This document shows, piece after piece, positions 7,901-15,505 of a DNA stretch of 32,600 bases. The notes below the pieces were generated by a model, which was not told the origin of the DNA, searched no databases, and saw nothing but the letters and a program-made list of their open reading frames with translations. The position numbers and the translations under genes were made by a program. Within the stretch, counting starts at the first letter, position 1. Each line of letters opens with the position of its first letter. The DNA lies in NCBI GenBank assembly GCA_902783005.1, contig CACZPI010000105.1, positions 1 through 32,600 on the forward strand, given 5' to 3'. The stretch is from an uncultured Ruminococcus sp. (GTDB lineage: Bacteria; Bacillota; Clostridia; Oscillospirales; Ruminococcaceae).

Positions 7901-9474
7901 GTTACCTGTGCAAAGAGTTGCCGGAAATAGTTGAACAGCGGAGGCTGCTCTGCATCGAGAGAGGGAAGCGGTACATCGCTGCCCATAGAAGCGATCGGCT
8001 CTGCACCGGATCCCGCCATGGGAAGAATGCTGCGGCAGATGTCCTCATAGGAGTAGCCGAATGCCTTCTGCAGGCGGGTCAGCTCCTCATGGGAATAGAT
8101 GCGTACCTTCTGGTTCGGGATGCGGATATCCCCGAGCTTCATCAGATTCATGTCCAGCCATTCGCCGTAGGGCTGCGAGGAGGCATATTGGTGCTTGATC
8201 TCATCGTCATCCACAAGCCGCCCTTGTCTGGTATCGGCCAGGAGCATTTTTCCGGGCCGCAGCCGGTCCTTCTTCACGATCTGCTCCGGCGGAATGTCAA
8301 TGCAGCCCGTTTCAGACGACAGCACCAGGAATCCGTCGGATGTGATGCAGTAGCGCGAGGGACGCAGGCCGTTGCGGTCGAGCACCGCGCCCATGACCTC
8401 GCCGTCAGAAAACAGGATGGAAGCCGGGCCGTCCCAGGGCTCCATCATGGTGGCGTAATACTGGTAGAAATCTTGCTTGTCCTGGGAAAGGGTGCGGTCA
8501 TTTTTCCACGGCTCCGGGATGAGGAGCATCACTGTCTTCGGCAGCGGCATGCCGGACATCACGAGAAATTCCAGCGCATTGTCCAGTCTTGCGGAATCCG
8601 AGCCGTCGGGATTGAGCGCCGGAAGGATCTTGTGCAGATGCTCCCGGAATGCTTCACAGGACATGGTCTCCTCGCGGGCAAGCATCTTGTCGGCGTTGCC
8701 GGTGATGGTGTTGATCTCACCGTTATGGACGATCAGCCGGTTCGGATGTGCCTTCTGCCAGCTCGGGGAGGTGTTCGTGGAGAAGCGGGAATGCACCATG
8801 GCGATCGCCGATACAAACCGGCTGTCCTGCAGATCCGGATAGAACCGGCGCAGCTCATCGACCAGGAACATACCCTTATAAACGATCGTGCGGCTCGACA
8901 GGGAGCAGACGTAGGTCAGCTCATTGGACTGCTCAAATTCTCTGCGGATAAAAAACAGCTTCCTGTCGAAGGCAAGCCCGCGTTCGCAATCCTCCGGCCG
9001 CGCCACAAATCCCTGCCAGATCTGCGGCATGCTCTCTCTGGCTCTGCTGCCGAGAATTTCCGGGCAGCAGGGAACGCGGCGCCATCCGAGGAAGGTCAGG
9101 CCGTTTTTCTGCACAATGATCTCAAAGAGCTTTTTGGCCTGTGCGCATTTCAGTTCACTTTGCGGCAGGAAAAACATGCCCACGCCGAAATCGCCGGTCT
9201 CACCGGTCTGAAAGCCGAGCGCCTGCGCGGCATCTGAAAAGAATGCCCCCGGGATCTGTGTCAGGATTCCCACACCGTCACCGGTTTTTCCTTCCGCATC
9301 CTTGCCTGCGCGGTGTTCGAGCTTTTCGACAATGGATAAAGCGTCATCGACCACGCGCCGTGAACGTTCGCCTTTGAGGTTCACGACAGCACCGATGCCG
9401 CAGTTTTCGTGTTCAAATGTGGGGCTGTACAGCCCCTGTGCCTGATAGGGGGCTTCCTCTCTGAAATGATCCAT
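4948..9474 (-). CDS. gltB: Glutamate synthase (NADPH) large subunit GltB
   Basis: This subunit makes two glutamates from glutamine and 2-oxoglutarate. The 1508-aa protein begins with a class II glutaminase domain whose nucleophile is Cys25 (ENCGIGAV), giving a predicted 24-residue propeptide. A central domain follows, then the FMN synthase domain with the 3Fe-4S cysteines in CTMMRVCNLDTCPMG (about residues 1118-1130) and a C-terminal glycine-rich beta-helix. The open frame extends to 9600, but that would include the promoter. ATG 9474 is the right start because AAAGGA lies 10 nt upstream and the protein then begins like its family. It is the first gene of the gltB-gltD-GS-like-ANTAR-purF operon, behind a leader attenuator. 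Confidence 0.97.
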   Translation of the reverse strand: MDHFREEAPYQAQGLYSPTFEHENCGIGAVVNLKGERSRRVVDDALSIVEKLEHRAGKDAEGKTGDGVGILTQIPGAFFSDAAQALGFQTGETGDFGVGMFFLPQSELKCAQAKKLFEIIVQKNGLTFLGWRRVPCCPEILGSRARESMPQIWQGFVARPEDCERGLAFDRKLFFIRREFEQSNELTYVCSLSSRTIVYKGMFLVDELRRFYPDLQDSRFVSAIAMVHSRFSTNTSPSWQKAHPNRLIVHNGEINTITGNADKMLAREETMSCEAFREHLHKILPALNPDGSDSARLDNALEFLVMSGMPLPKTVMLLIPEPWKNDRTLSQDKQDFYQYYATMMEPWDGPASILFSDGEVMGAVLDRNGLRPSRYCITSDGFLVLSSETGCIDIPPEQIVKKDRLRPGKMLLADTRQGRLVDDDEIKHQYASSQPYGEWLDMNLMKLGDIRIPNQKVRIYSHEELTRLQKAFGYSYEDICRSILPMAGSGAEPIASMGSDVPLPSLDAEQPPLFNYFRQLFAQVTNPPIDAIREEVVTDTTVYIGEDGNLLEESPENCRVLKIENPILSETDILKIKSLQTPGLRSAVIPITFYIGTTLEHAIERLFIEADKAYRSGANILILSDRDVDESRCAIPSLLAVAALQQHLVSTKKRTAVSIVLESAEPREVHHFAALLGYGACAVNPYLAHETIHDYIRRGQLAKDHYAAEDDYNNAVLHGIVKIASKMGISTIQSYQGSKLFEAVGISREVISRYFRGTVSRIGGIGLSDISRRIEHMHRLAFDPLGLHTDPNLSSRGLHQLRSGKTDHLYTPATIHLLQQAAWTGNYETYLQYSHALTAEDRHLTIRSLLDFRFPEDGGIPLEEVESVESICKRFKTGAMSYGSISQEAHECLAEAMNRIGGKSNSGEGGESPERLHSEKCSAIKQVASGRFGVTSEYLVSAKEIQIKMAQGAKPGEGGHLPAEKVYPWIAKTRHSTAGVGLISPPPHHDIYSIEDLAQLIYDLKNANRDARISVKLVSEAGVGTVAAGVAKAGAQVVLISGYDGGTGAAPRSSIYNAGLPWELGLAEAHQTLILNGLRSRVVIETDGKLMNGRDVLVAALLGAEEFGFATAPLVTMGCTMMRVCNLDTCPMGIATQNPELRKRFRGKPEYIVNFMHFVAQELREYMAKLGIRTVDELVGRTDLLVRTEDAPDMDLSGILHTIPGGALHSDPEDVYDFALEQTADETVLFKKMGSALKKGKPASLDLDVQNTDRSFGILFGSQITRLHGEQTLPDNTYTVHCHGSGGQSFGAFIPKGLTLTLEGDGNDYFGKGLSGGRLAVFPPAGSGFAAEENIIVGNVALYGATSGAAFMNGIAGERFCVRNSGADAVCEGVGDHGCEYMTGGRVVILGRTGKNFAAGMSGGVAYVLDESHDLYTRLNKALVSMESVSDSADIAQLQALIQAHLDATGSPKAKRILADFSGYLPLFKKIIPHDYAKITGTVAKLTAQGASAEEAEIEAFNLLRKEA

Positions 9475-9506
9475 AGTATTCAAGTCCTTTCTGCTTGCAG
9501 AGCTGC

Positions 9507-9560
9507 AAAAAAAGAAAAGACGCCCACAACCGGACACTTCGCCCGTTCGTGAACGTCTTT
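9507..9560 (-). terminator. Leader attenuator terminator upstream of gltB
   Basis: Arms at 9560-9543 and 9533-9516 form an 18-position stem with one A/G mismatch and three G-U pairs. The loop is 9 nt, followed by TTTTTTT at 9513-9507. It lies between the promoter and the gltB start, so it would end transcription before the operon unless disrupted. Its 5' arm begins with the loop of the ANTAR-type hairpin, so the two structures exclude each other. Confidence 0.85.
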
Positions 9561-9565
9561 GTTCA
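9531..9565 (-). promoter_or_regulatory. Candidate ANTAR-protein target (tandem hairpins) in gltB leader
   Basis: The first hairpin has 5 bp (9565-9561 with 9554-9550) and the six-base loop AAAGAC, with A at position 1 and G at position 4 as in known ANTAR targets. A second hairpin follows after 4 nt: 5 bp (9545-9541 with 9535-9531) with a 5-base loop GAAGT. The second loop does not fit the six-base rule, so it is the weaker half. Both compete with the attenuator stem. The regulator is encoded four genes downstream in the same operon. Confidence 0.65.
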
Positions 9566-9571
9566 ATTAGC

Positions 9572-9600
9572 ATTATATCATACATACGGACAACTGTCAA
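9572..9600 (-). promoter_or_regulatory. Sigma-A promoter of the gltB operon
   Basis: A perfect consensus: TTGACA at 9600-9595, a 17-bp spacer and TATAAT at 9577-9572. The predicted transcript start near 9565 places the ANTAR-type hairpin at the very 5' end of the RNA. Confidence 0.88.
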
Positions 9601-9604
9601 TCCC

Positions 9605-9684
9605 TGACGGACAAATTTGTGAATTACGAGCAGAATTATCTCTGAAACAGACGAAAAATCTGTGCGTCCTTCACGAATCCGTCA
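9605..9684. repeat. Imperfect inverted repeat between the divergent gltB and GSIII promoters
   Basis: The left arm contains TGACGGA (9605-9611) and TTTGTGAA (9616-9623). The right arm is TTCACGAATCCGTCA (9670-9684), the reverse complement apart from an insertion in the left arm and one changed base. Each arm ends within 10 bp of one of the two -35 boxes, as would suit a DNA-binding regulator acting on both promoters. No such regulator is seen in the window. Confidence 0.4.
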
Positions 9685-9692
9685 AAAAGCCC

Positions 9693-9721
9693 TTGACAAA
9701 TCTGCGGAAACGGAGTATACT
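9693..9721 (+). promoter_or_regulatory. Sigma-A promoter of the type III glutamine synthetase gene
   Basis: TTGACA at 9693-9698, a 17-bp spacer and TATACT at 9716-9721. The predicted start near 9728 precedes the leader hairpins by only a few bases. Confidence 0.87.
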
Positions 9722-9731
9722 GGCAGTGTAA

Positions 9732-9762
9732 ACAGCAAAGGAGCTGTGGAGCAATGCGTTCC
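9732..9762 (+). promoter_or_regulatory. Candidate ANTAR-protein target (tandem hairpins) in GSIII leader
   Basis: The first hairpin pairs ACAGC (9732-9736) with GCTGT (9743-9747) around the six-base loop AAAGGA (A1, G4). A second, directly adjacent hairpin pairs GGAGC (9748-9752) with GTTCC (9758-9762, one G-U) around AATGC. The layout matches the gltB leader: first loop AAAG.., second hairpin of 5 bp with a 5-base loop, and both exclusive with the terminator. Confidence 0.65.
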
Positions 9763-9780
9763 ACAGCTCCTTTTGTATTT
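9737..9780 (+). terminator. Leader attenuator terminator upstream of the GSIII gene
   Basis: A perfect 14-bp stem (9737-9750 with 9760-9773) has a 9-nt loop and is followed by a T-rich but interrupted tract (9771-9780). It ends 30 nt before the start codon, so it must be an attenuator rather than the end of another gene. No plus-strand gene precedes it. Confidence 0.85.
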
Positions 9781-9809
9781 TCTGCTGTGCATTTCAAGGA
9801 GGTATTGTT

Positions 9810-11900
9810 ATGGAAAAGGTCACTGAATTTTTCGGCTCAATGGTATTTGATGACAGACAGATGAAGGCGCGTCTTTCCGAAAAGGTCTATAAGAGCCTGA
9901 AGCGTACCATCGACAGAGGCACCAAGCTCGACAGCTCGGTTGCAGATGCCGTTGCATCGGCAATGAAGGACTGGGCGCTCGAGCTGGGTGCAACGCATTA
10001 TACCCACTGGTTCCAGCCGGAAACGGGTCTGACTGCCGAGAAGCATGACAGCTTTATTACCCCGGCGCCCGATGGCAGAGTGATCATGGAATTCTCCGGC
10101 AAGGAGCTGGTCAAGGGTGAACCGGATGCCTCCTCCTTCCCGTCCGGCGGTCTGCGTGCCACATTTGAAGCAAGAGGCTATACGGCATGGGATCCGACCT
10201 CCTATGCATTCATCAAGGACGGTACGCTGTACATTCCGACTGCCTTCTGTTCCTATACCGGCGAGGCGCTTGATAAGAAGGTACCGCTGCTGCGTTCTAT
10301 GGAGGCGCTCAATAAGCAGGCCATGCGCATTCTCAAGCTCTTCGGCAATGAGAAGGTGAGAAGTGTGCGCACCTCCGTCGGCCCGGAGCAGGAATATTTC
10401 CTCGTAGACCGCGAGCTCTGGAAGCAGCGCAAGGATCTGATGATGTGCGGCCGCACGCTCTTTGGTGCCATGCCGCCGAAGGGACAGGAAATGGATGACC
10501 ATTACTTCGGTTCGATCAAGCCGAGAGTCGCCGAATACATGGCAGATCTTGACCGGGAGCTCTGGAAGCTCGGGATCTATGCCAAGACCAAGCACAATGA
10601 GGTCGCACCTGCCCAGCATGAGCTTGCCCCGATCTATGACACGACCAATATTGCAGCCGACCACAACCAGCTTACGATGGAGGTCATGCAGAAGGTCGCA
10701 CTGCGTCACGGACTTGTCTGCCTCCTGCATGAAAAGCCCTTTGCCGGCGTGAACGGCTCCGGCAAGCATAATAACTGGTCGATGTCCACGGATCTGGGAG
10801 AAAATCTCCTGTCGCCCGGTGAGACGCCGCAGGAGAATGCACAATTCCTGCTGTTCCTGACCGCCGTCATCAAGGCAGTGGACGATTATCAGGATCTGTT
10901 GCGCCTGTCTGTCGCAACCGCCGGAAATGACCACCGACTCGGCGCAAATGAAGCACCGCCTGCCGTGATCTCCATTTTCCTTGGCGACGAGCTGACGGCC
11001 ATTCTGGAAGCCATCGAGCAGGATGTTCCCTACGGCGGCACAAAGAAGGAGAAAATGCAGCTCGGTGCGGATGTCCTGCCGAAATTCAGCAAAGACACCA
11101 CCGACAGAAACCGCACCTCTCCCTTTGCATTCACCGGCAACAAGTTTGAATTCCGGATGCTGGGTTCCTCGAACAGCATTTCCTGCGCCAATATCCATCT
11201 GAATGCAGCGGTGGCAGAGGTGCTCAGACAGTTTGCGGACGAGCTGGAGCCTGCGGAAGATCTGCATGCAGCCCTGCACGATCTGATCCGCAGAACGATC
11301 CACGACCACAAGCGCATCATCTTCAATGGCAACGGCTATGATGATGCATGGATCGCAGAGGCAGAAAAGCGCGGCCTGATGAATCTGAGGACGACCGCAG
11401 ATGCGATGCCGCATCTGTGCGATGAGAAGAATGTAAAGATGCTGACAGCACACGGCATTTTCACCGAGCCGGAGCTGTATTCCAGACGAGACATCATGCT
11501 CGAGAACTATATCAAGACGGTCGGCATCGAGGCCAAGACCATGGTCGATATGGCGGACAAGGAGATCATTCCGGCAGTGATCCGCTTCACCGCAGATACG
11601 GCAGCGGCGGCAGCAGCCAAGAAGTCCGCTGTTCCGGGTGCAGCCTGCGCAAGAGAAACGCGGGTTGTATCCACGCTGTCTGCACTGACCGATGAAATGG
11701 ATGCCGCTTGCGTAAAGCTCGCAGACGATCTGGCTGCGCTGCAGGGCATGCAGGACATTCTGGAGACGTCTGCCTATGTCCGTGATACACTGATCCCGGC
11801 AATGGAGGCACTTCGTGCTGCGGCCGATCAGGCGGAAACCCTCACCGGTGCAGCCTACTATCCGTTCCCCGCATACGATCAGCTTTTGTTTGGCGTCTGA
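9810..11900 (+). CDS. glnN: Glutamine synthetase type III (GSIII, GlnN family)
   Basis: This is the likely true ammonium-assimilating glutamine synthetase of the window, making glutamine from glutamate, ammonium and ATP. At 696 aa it has the large GSIII size. Typical active-site segments are present: [11 protein letters not shown] with the paired acidic metal ligands, [16 protein letters not shown], the ATP/metal segment [12 protein letters not shown], and [18 protein letters not shown] with the catalytic arginines. A strong ribosome site (AAGGAGG) precedes the ATG. It is transcribed divergently from the gltB operon behind its own attenuator and candidate ANTAR site, so GS and GOGAT are probably regulated together. 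It keeps the residues that the GS-like protein at 2241-3464 lacks. Confidence 0.97.
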   Translation: MEKVTEFFGSMVFDDRQMKARLSEKVYKSLKRTIDRGTKLDSSVADAVASAMKDWALELGATHYTHWFQPETGLTAEKHDSFITPAPDGRVIMEFSGKELVKGEPDASSFPSGGLRATFEARGYTAWDPTSYAFIKDGTLYIPTAFCSYTGEALDKKVPLLRSMEALNKQAMRILKLFGNEKVRSVRTSVGPEQEYFLVDRELWKQRKDLMMCGRTLFGAMPPKGQEMDDHYFGSIKPRVAEYMADLDRELWKLGIYAKTKHNEVAPAQHELAPIYDTTNIAADHNQLTMEVMQKVALRHGLVCLLHEKPFAGVNGSGKHNNWSMSTDLGENLLSPGETPQENAQFLLFLTAVIKAVDDYQDLLRLSVATAGNDHRLGANEAPPAVISIFLGDELTAILEAIEQDVPYGGTKKEKMQLGADVLPKFSKDTTDRNRTSPFAFTGNKFEFRMLGSSNSISCANIHLNAAVAEVLRQFADELEPAEDLHAALHDLIRRTIHDHKRIIFNGNGYDDAWIAEAEKRGLMNLRTTADAMPHLCDEKNVKMLTAHGIFTEPELYSRRDIMLENYIKTVGIEAKTMVDMADKEIIPAVIRFTADTAAAAAAKKSAVPGAACARETRVVSTLSALTDEMDAACVKLADDLAALQGMQDILETSAYVRDTLIPAMEALRAAADQAETLTGAAYYPFPAYDQLLFGV

Positions 11901-11921
11901 TCCGAAGCATCGAAATACAAA

Positions 11922-11957
11922 ACAGAGCGCTGCCGCAAATATGCGGCAGCGCTTTGT
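11922..11957. terminator. Bidirectional intrinsic terminator between GSIII and sseB-like genes
   Basis: A 15-bp stem (11922-11936 with 11943-11957, one G-U) with loop AAATAT lies between two convergent genes. T-rich sequence follows on the minus strand (TTTTG), and a shorter run is in the plus-strand arm. Confidence 0.8.
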
Positions 11958-11965
11958 AATCGTAA

Positions 11966-12760
11966 TTACTTTTCGTAGAACGGAACAGCATCCTTGAGTG
12001 CTGCCTGTCCGAAGTTCTGGGCAGTCGGAACGATGGCCAGCTCCACGCCGCGCAGATGCGGCTTTGCAGCCTGTGCGATCGCATCAAACAACTGACGCAC
12101 GCCGGCATCACCGAGCTTCTTTACATCAATGTCCACAACAAGCAGGAAATTCGGATTTTGCTTGTCCTCGCGCTTCATGACGCGCAGGTAAGCCTTCTCC
12201 ACATCCTCCTGACCGCCAAAGAACTCACGCAGTGCATCAAGCAGCTCTGTAGGCTCTTCCTTGAGAGTGCCGATCTGGATCTTGGTACCCGGCGCAATGG
12301 CTTCGGTATTCATCATGCGGATCAGCTGGTCTGCCGGAACCATGATGTTGGAACCGAACGGATTGATGACAGCGCCTGCAATTTCACCGTTGGCGTTGTT
12401 GGCCTGCAGGAAACGGCACAGATCTACGAAGCTGACTGCTGCACGCTGATGCTCCTTGGAGCCTTCCCACTTCTGGAATTCGCCTTCATCAGTAAACAGC
12501 GGGAAGAACTTCTTCTGATCCGGGTTGTTGAACAGAACGAAGGCTACATTCGGGGTATCCTTCAGCTCTACGGTGCCGTCCTCATTCTGGACAGCCTTCT
12601 GGCTGCTTGTAATATTTGCGGGAACAAGGAAACGCGCTGCCTTCAGGGTATTGACGAATCTCGACTCCGTTACGGGATTGCGCTCCGCCTTCATTGCATC
12701 CATTGCTTCTACCAGTGCCGGATTGGTAATCGGCTGCTGGCTTCTTGTGATCTCTGCCAA
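11966..12760 (-). CDS. SseB-family protein
   Basis: The protein matches the SseB (enhanced serine sensitivity) family by its two-part layout. The N-terminal domain (about 10-150) includes VAFVLFNNPDQKKFFPLFTD and INPFGSNIMVPADQL. The C-terminal domain has FLLVVDIDVKKL and ends in VPFYEK. The biochemical role of the family is not established. The open frame runs up to 12907, but a promoter sits at 12843-12871, so that start is excluded. I favour TTG at 12760 (264 aa, MAEITRS), because AGGTGA lies 5 nt upstream. The GTG at 12769 overlaps this ribosome site, and ATG 12802 has none. It is a monocistronic unit ending at the shared terminator with GSIII. Confidence 0.8.
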   Translation of the reverse strand: MAEITRSQQPITNPALVEAMDAMKAERNPVTESRFVNTLKAARFLVPANITSSQKAVQNEDGTVELKDTPNVAFVLFNNPDQKKFFPLFTDEGEFQKWEGSKEHQRAAVSFVDLCRFLQANNANGEIAGAVINPFGSNIMVPADQLIRMMNTEAIAPGTKIQIGTLKEEPTELLDALREFFGGQEDVEKAYLRVMKREDKQNPNFLLVVDIDVKKLGDAGVRQLFDAIAQAAKPHLRGVELAIVPTAQNFGQAALKDAVPFYEK

Positions 12761-12842
12761 ATCAGTCACCTCATTATTATAATAGAAATTAAAATATAAC
12801 ATCCGGTTCAGGCTTTGCCTGTTTGACCAAAGTGTTATACAC

Positions 12843-12871
12843 ATTATACCACATATTTGTGATAAAGTCAA
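12843..12871 (-). promoter_or_regulatory. Promoter of the SseB-family gene
   Basis: TTGACT at 12871-12866, a 17-bp spacer and TATAAT at 12848-12843. The leader of about 75 nt contains a small hairpin (CAGGC-AAA-GCCTG). The promoter begins about 10 bp after the rpmB terminator T-run. Confidence 0.82.
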
Positions 12872-12881
12872 CAGGGAATTC

Positions 12882-12914
12882 AAAAAAACCCGGGACATGC
12901 ACTGCATGTCCCGG
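12882..12914 (-). terminator. Intrinsic terminator downstream of rpmB
   Basis: An 11-bp perfect stem (12890-12900 with 12904-12914) with a 3-nt loop is followed on the minus strand by seven T (12888-12882). It lies 150 nt after the rpmB stop, separating it from the sseB-like gene. Confidence 0.85.
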
Positions 12915-12939
12915 ATCTGTTTGTTTCCCGTACTTTTTT

Positions 12940-12985
12940 GATTATCTGATTTTATGATTATCTGATTTTATGATTATCTGATTTT
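12940..12985. repeat. 16-bp AT-rich tandem repeat, almost three units
   Basis: The unit GATTATCTGATTTTAT occurs at 12940-12955 and 12956-12971, then a 14-bp partial copy at 12972-12985. Degenerate CTGATTATC-like pieces continue to about 13005. It lies in the 3' untranslated region of rpmB. I see no gene in 12915-13065. Confidence 0.8.
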
Positions 12986-13065
12986 CAGATTATTCTGATT
13001 ATCCAGAATCATTCATGAATCATCAAATCAGCCAGTTCATTGCCGCGACGGGTGCGGGAGGACGC

Positions 13066-13251
13066 TTACGCGCGCTCTACCTTACCGGAACGCAGGCATC
13101 TGGAGCAGACGTAGATATGGCACGGAGAACCCTTGACAACTGCCTTGACGCGCTGTACGTTGGGCTTCCATGTTCTGCTGGATGCTCTGTGGGAATGGGA
13201 TACCTTGTTGCCGAAGGTTACGCCCTTGCCGCAGATCTCACACTTTGCCAT
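13066..13251 (-). CDS. rpmB: Ribosomal protein L28
   Basis: A 61-aa protein of the large ribosomal subunit. It shows the family start MAKCEICGKGVTFGN, the SHSHR motif, and RTWKPN followed by a basic stretch. Two CxxC pairs (CEIC and CSRC) make it the zinc-binding form of L28. The ribosome site GGAGGTG precedes ATG 13251. It is transcribed alone from its own promoter, as is common for this gene in Firmicutes. Confidence 0.97.
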   Translation of the reverse strand: MAKCEICGKGVTFGNKVSHSHRASSRTWKPNVQRVKAVVKGSPCHIYVCSRCLRSGKVERA

Positions 13252-13296
13252 TGTGAAACACCTCCTTACATCTGTGTAGAAACACCTATGTCAAAT

Positions 13297-13325
13297 ATTA
13301 TACCAGATATCAAAAAAAAAATCAA
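13297..13325 (-). promoter_or_regulatory. Promoter of rpmB
   Basis: TTGATT at 13325-13320, a 17-bp T-rich spacer and TATAAT at 13302-13297, about 46 nt before the start codon. Confidence 0.8.
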
Positions 13326-13414
13326 GTCTTTTTTCAAAATTTCTGAAATTTTTTGTTCCGATGCAGAATCCGGCAGCCGCTTTTGCTTTTTTTGTACGAT
13401 TTTACAAAAAGCGC

Positions 13415-13443
13415 TTGCAATATTTCTGCTTTTGTAGTATAAT
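13415..13443 (+). promoter_or_regulatory. Promoter of the M50 protease-scpAB operon
   Basis: TTGCAA at 13415-13420, a 17-bp spacer and TATAAT at 13438-13443. It is 45 nt before the first start codon and is the only clear promoter before the eight-gene run that follows. Confidence 0.8.
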
Positions 13444-13487
13444 AAAAGAGTGTTGTTTCCATGATATAAAATAAGGAGGTGGAACAG

Positions 13488-14162
13488 ATGCCCTCTTTTT
13501 TCAATACCGAGATGCTTCTGCCGTATCTGGTGCGGCTGATCGTCATTCTTCTGATCAATCCGCTGCATGAGTGCGCCCATGCACTGGCTGCCTACAAGCT
13601 CGGTGATAATACGGCACGCGACCGGGGGAGACTGACGCTCGATCCCATTGCGCATATTGATCCGTTCGGTGCATTGCTTTTGCTGTTCTGCGGTTTCGGC
13701 TGGGCAAAGCCTGTGCCGGTCAATCCCAACAATTTCCGCAACAAATCCCGCGACATGATGCTGACGGCGATCGCCGGCCCTGCTTCCAATCTGGTCGCTG
13801 CTTTTCTGGGGGTTATCGTGATCCAGTTGTTTGGCTTCTACAACGGCGGCTTTACGCTTGAAGATGCCGATACCAAGATGGAATATGTCTTTACGATCCT
13901 GTACTATTTTACAGTAATTAACCTGAATCTTTGCCTGTTCAATATGATCCCGGTGCCGCCGCTTGACGGCTCCCGTGTGCTGACGTATCTGCTCCCGCCC
14001 CGCGCAGCGGTCTGGATGATGCGCAACCAGCGGTATTTCTACGGCGTGGTCATGATTCTGATGATCACGGGCATCCTGACATGGCCGCTTAACCTTCTGA
14101 ATCGTCTGCTCCTGTCGGGAATGCTGACGATCACGGACTGGATTCCGGCGGTGTTCGGATGA
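13488..14162 (+). CDS. Site-2-protease family (M50) membrane zinc metalloprotease
   Basis: A 224-aa polytopic membrane protein with the zinc motif HECAH (residues 27-31) in the first membrane segment (RLIVILLINPLHE). The third-ligand motif NMIPVPPLDGSRVL lies near the middle, as in S2P/SpoIVFB-like proteases without PDZ domains. The substrate is unknown. ATG 13488 is chosen because AAGGAGGTGG sits just upstream; the frame could begin at a GTG inside that ribosome site. Its stop overlaps the scpA start (ATGA), as in many Clostridia where this protease precedes scpA. Confidence 0.92.
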   Translation: MPSFFNTEMLLPYLVRLIVILLINPLHECAHALAAYKLGDNTARDRGRLTLDPIAHIDPFGALLLLFCGFGWAKPVPVNPNNFRNKSRDMMLTAIAGPASNLVAAFLGVIVIQLFGFYNGGFTLEDADTKMEYVFTILYYFTVINLNLCLFNMIPVPPLDGSRVLTYLLPPRAAVWMMRNQRYFYGVVMILMITGILTWPLNLLNRLLLSGMLTITDWIPAVFG

Positions 14163-14869
14163 ACGGGCAGCTTGAATTTCAGCTCGATGTATTCACAGGC
14201 CCCCTGGATCTCCTGCTGCATCTGATCTCCAAGCACGAGCTGAATATCAATGACATTGAGATCTCGAAACTGCTGGAGCAGTACCTATTATATATAGAAG
14301 CTGCCCGTGAGCAGGATCTGGAGCTGGCAGGGGAATTCCTTGAGATGGCTGCAAGGCTGGTCTATATCAAGACTGTTTCGCTGCTGCCGAAGCCCGAGGA
14401 GGCAGAACGCGCCAAGCAGGAGCTGCAGGGCGCCCTGATCGAATATGCCCTGTGCCAGCAGGCAGCCAGGGAACTGAAGGAACGCTTCATCGCGGATGAT
14501 ATTTTCGTGCGTGCACCACTGAAACTCGCGAAGGTCAAGGAAACCTACGCATTGACGCATGAACCGGATATTCTGGCGGATGTCTTGGCGCGTCTCGGGA
14601 AACGCATGACGGAAAACCAGCTCTCCGAGAAGATCACGAATACCGTTACCCAGGAGCGCGTGGTGACCGTCACCTCGAAGGTCGTATTCGTCCTGCGCCG
14701 GCTGTTCGGCGGCCATGAAGTTTCGGTCGCATCGCTCTACGAAGGCGTCACGGATCGTTCTGCGAGAGTGGCGACATTCCTGGCGGTGCTCGAGCTGACC
14801 AGATTCGGCCGCATCCGTCTGAATGAGGATAATACATTGCTCACGCTGTGTGAGCGGAAAGGCAGGTAG
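14159..14869 (+). CDS. scpA: Segregation and condensation protein A
   Basis: This is the kleisin subunit of the SMC-ScpAB condensin, which bridges the Smc heads and drives chromosome organisation. At 236 aa it has the family N-terminus (FTGPLDLLLHLISKHELNI) that contacts the Smc neck, a helical middle, and a C-terminal winged-helix part (TFLAVLELTRFGRIRL). It starts inside the stop codon of the M50 protease gene and is followed after 3 nt by scpB, so the three genes are translationally linked. Confidence 0.96.
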   Translation: MNGQLEFQLDVFTGPLDLLLHLISKHELNINDIEISKLLEQYLLYIEAAREQDLELAGEFLEMAARLVYIKTVSLLPKPEEAERAKQELQGALIEYALCQQAARELKERFIADDIFVRAPLKLAKVKETYALTHEPDILADVLARLGKRMTENQLSEKITNTVTQERVVTVTSKVVFVLRRLFGGHEVSVASLYEGVTDRSARVATFLAVLELTRFGRIRLNEDNTLLTLCERKGR

Positions 14870-14872
14870 CGG

Positions 14873-15490
14873 ATGGACGCACTTGTGACACAGATCGAGG
14901 CGATCCTGTTTGCTGCCGGTGAGCCGGTGGAAACAGGCCGGATCGCCGGTACGCTGAATATTCCGGACTGCGATGTGGAACCGCTCATGGAGCAGCTTGA
15001 GACCCATTACCGGGACAGTGCCAGCGCCCTGCAGGTCATGCATCTCGGCCGTTCCTGGCAGCTTGGCGTCATGGCGGAGCATGCTCAGATCATCCGGACG
15101 GTGCTGGAGAAAAAGCGCATGTCCCCGCTGTCGAATGCAGCAATGGAGGCGCTGACGATCATTGCCTACAACCAGCCGGCAAGCAAGGGCTTTGTCGAGC
15201 GTGTGCGCGGCATTGACAGCAGCTCGGTCATCAATTCCCTTGTGGACAAGGGACTCCTTGAAGAAGCCGGGCGTATTGATGTGCCGGGTCATCCCATCGG
15301 CTACCAGACGACCCCGCTGTTTCTGCGGGCATTTGGTCTGAGCTCACTGGCCGATCTTCCGGAGCCGCGCCGCAAGCAGGATATGGAATTTACCGGAGAG
15401 CTTGACGGCTTTGCGGAGTCTGACGAGCCGCAGGAAGCCGCAGAGGAGCCGGATGCACCGGAACCGTCCTCCGGTTCTGAATCGGACTGA
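14873..15490 (+). CDS. scpB: Segregation and condensation protein B
   Basis: ScpB dimers bind ScpA in the condensin complex. The 205-aa protein has two winged-helix domains, with the family motif MEALTIIAYNQPASKGFVERVRG and the second-domain segment YQTTPLFLRAFGL. The last 40 residues are acidic and Pro/Ser-rich (many Glu and Asp) and probably disordered. Confidence 0.96.
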   Translation: MDALVTQIEAILFAAGEPVETGRIAGTLNIPDCDVEPLMEQLETHYRDSASALQVMHLGRSWQLGVMAEHAQIIRTVLEKKRMSPLSNAAMEALTIIAYNQPASKGFVERVRGIDSSSVINSLVDKGLLEEAGRIDVPGHPIGYQTTPLFLRAFGLSSLADLPEPRRKQDMEFTGELDGFAESDEPQEAAEEPDAPEPSSGSESD

Positions 15491-15505
15491 GAGGAGGTGA
15501 CAGGT

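Noticed and set aside
5053-9237. A 1394-codon open frame on the plus strand, antisense to gltB
   Set aside because: gltB on the opposite strand is fully supported by domains and motifs. The antisense frame has no recognisable domain and no plausible ribosome site, and reflects the codon bias of a GC-rich gene.
9600-9600. Upstream start for gltB at the far end of its open frame
   Set aside because: It would place the start codon in the -35 box. The ATG at 9474 has a ribosome site and puts the catalytic Cys at position 25.
12940-12985. Tandem repeats considered as a CRISPR array
   Set aside because: The units are directly adjacent without spacers, only 16 bp long, and there are no cas genes.
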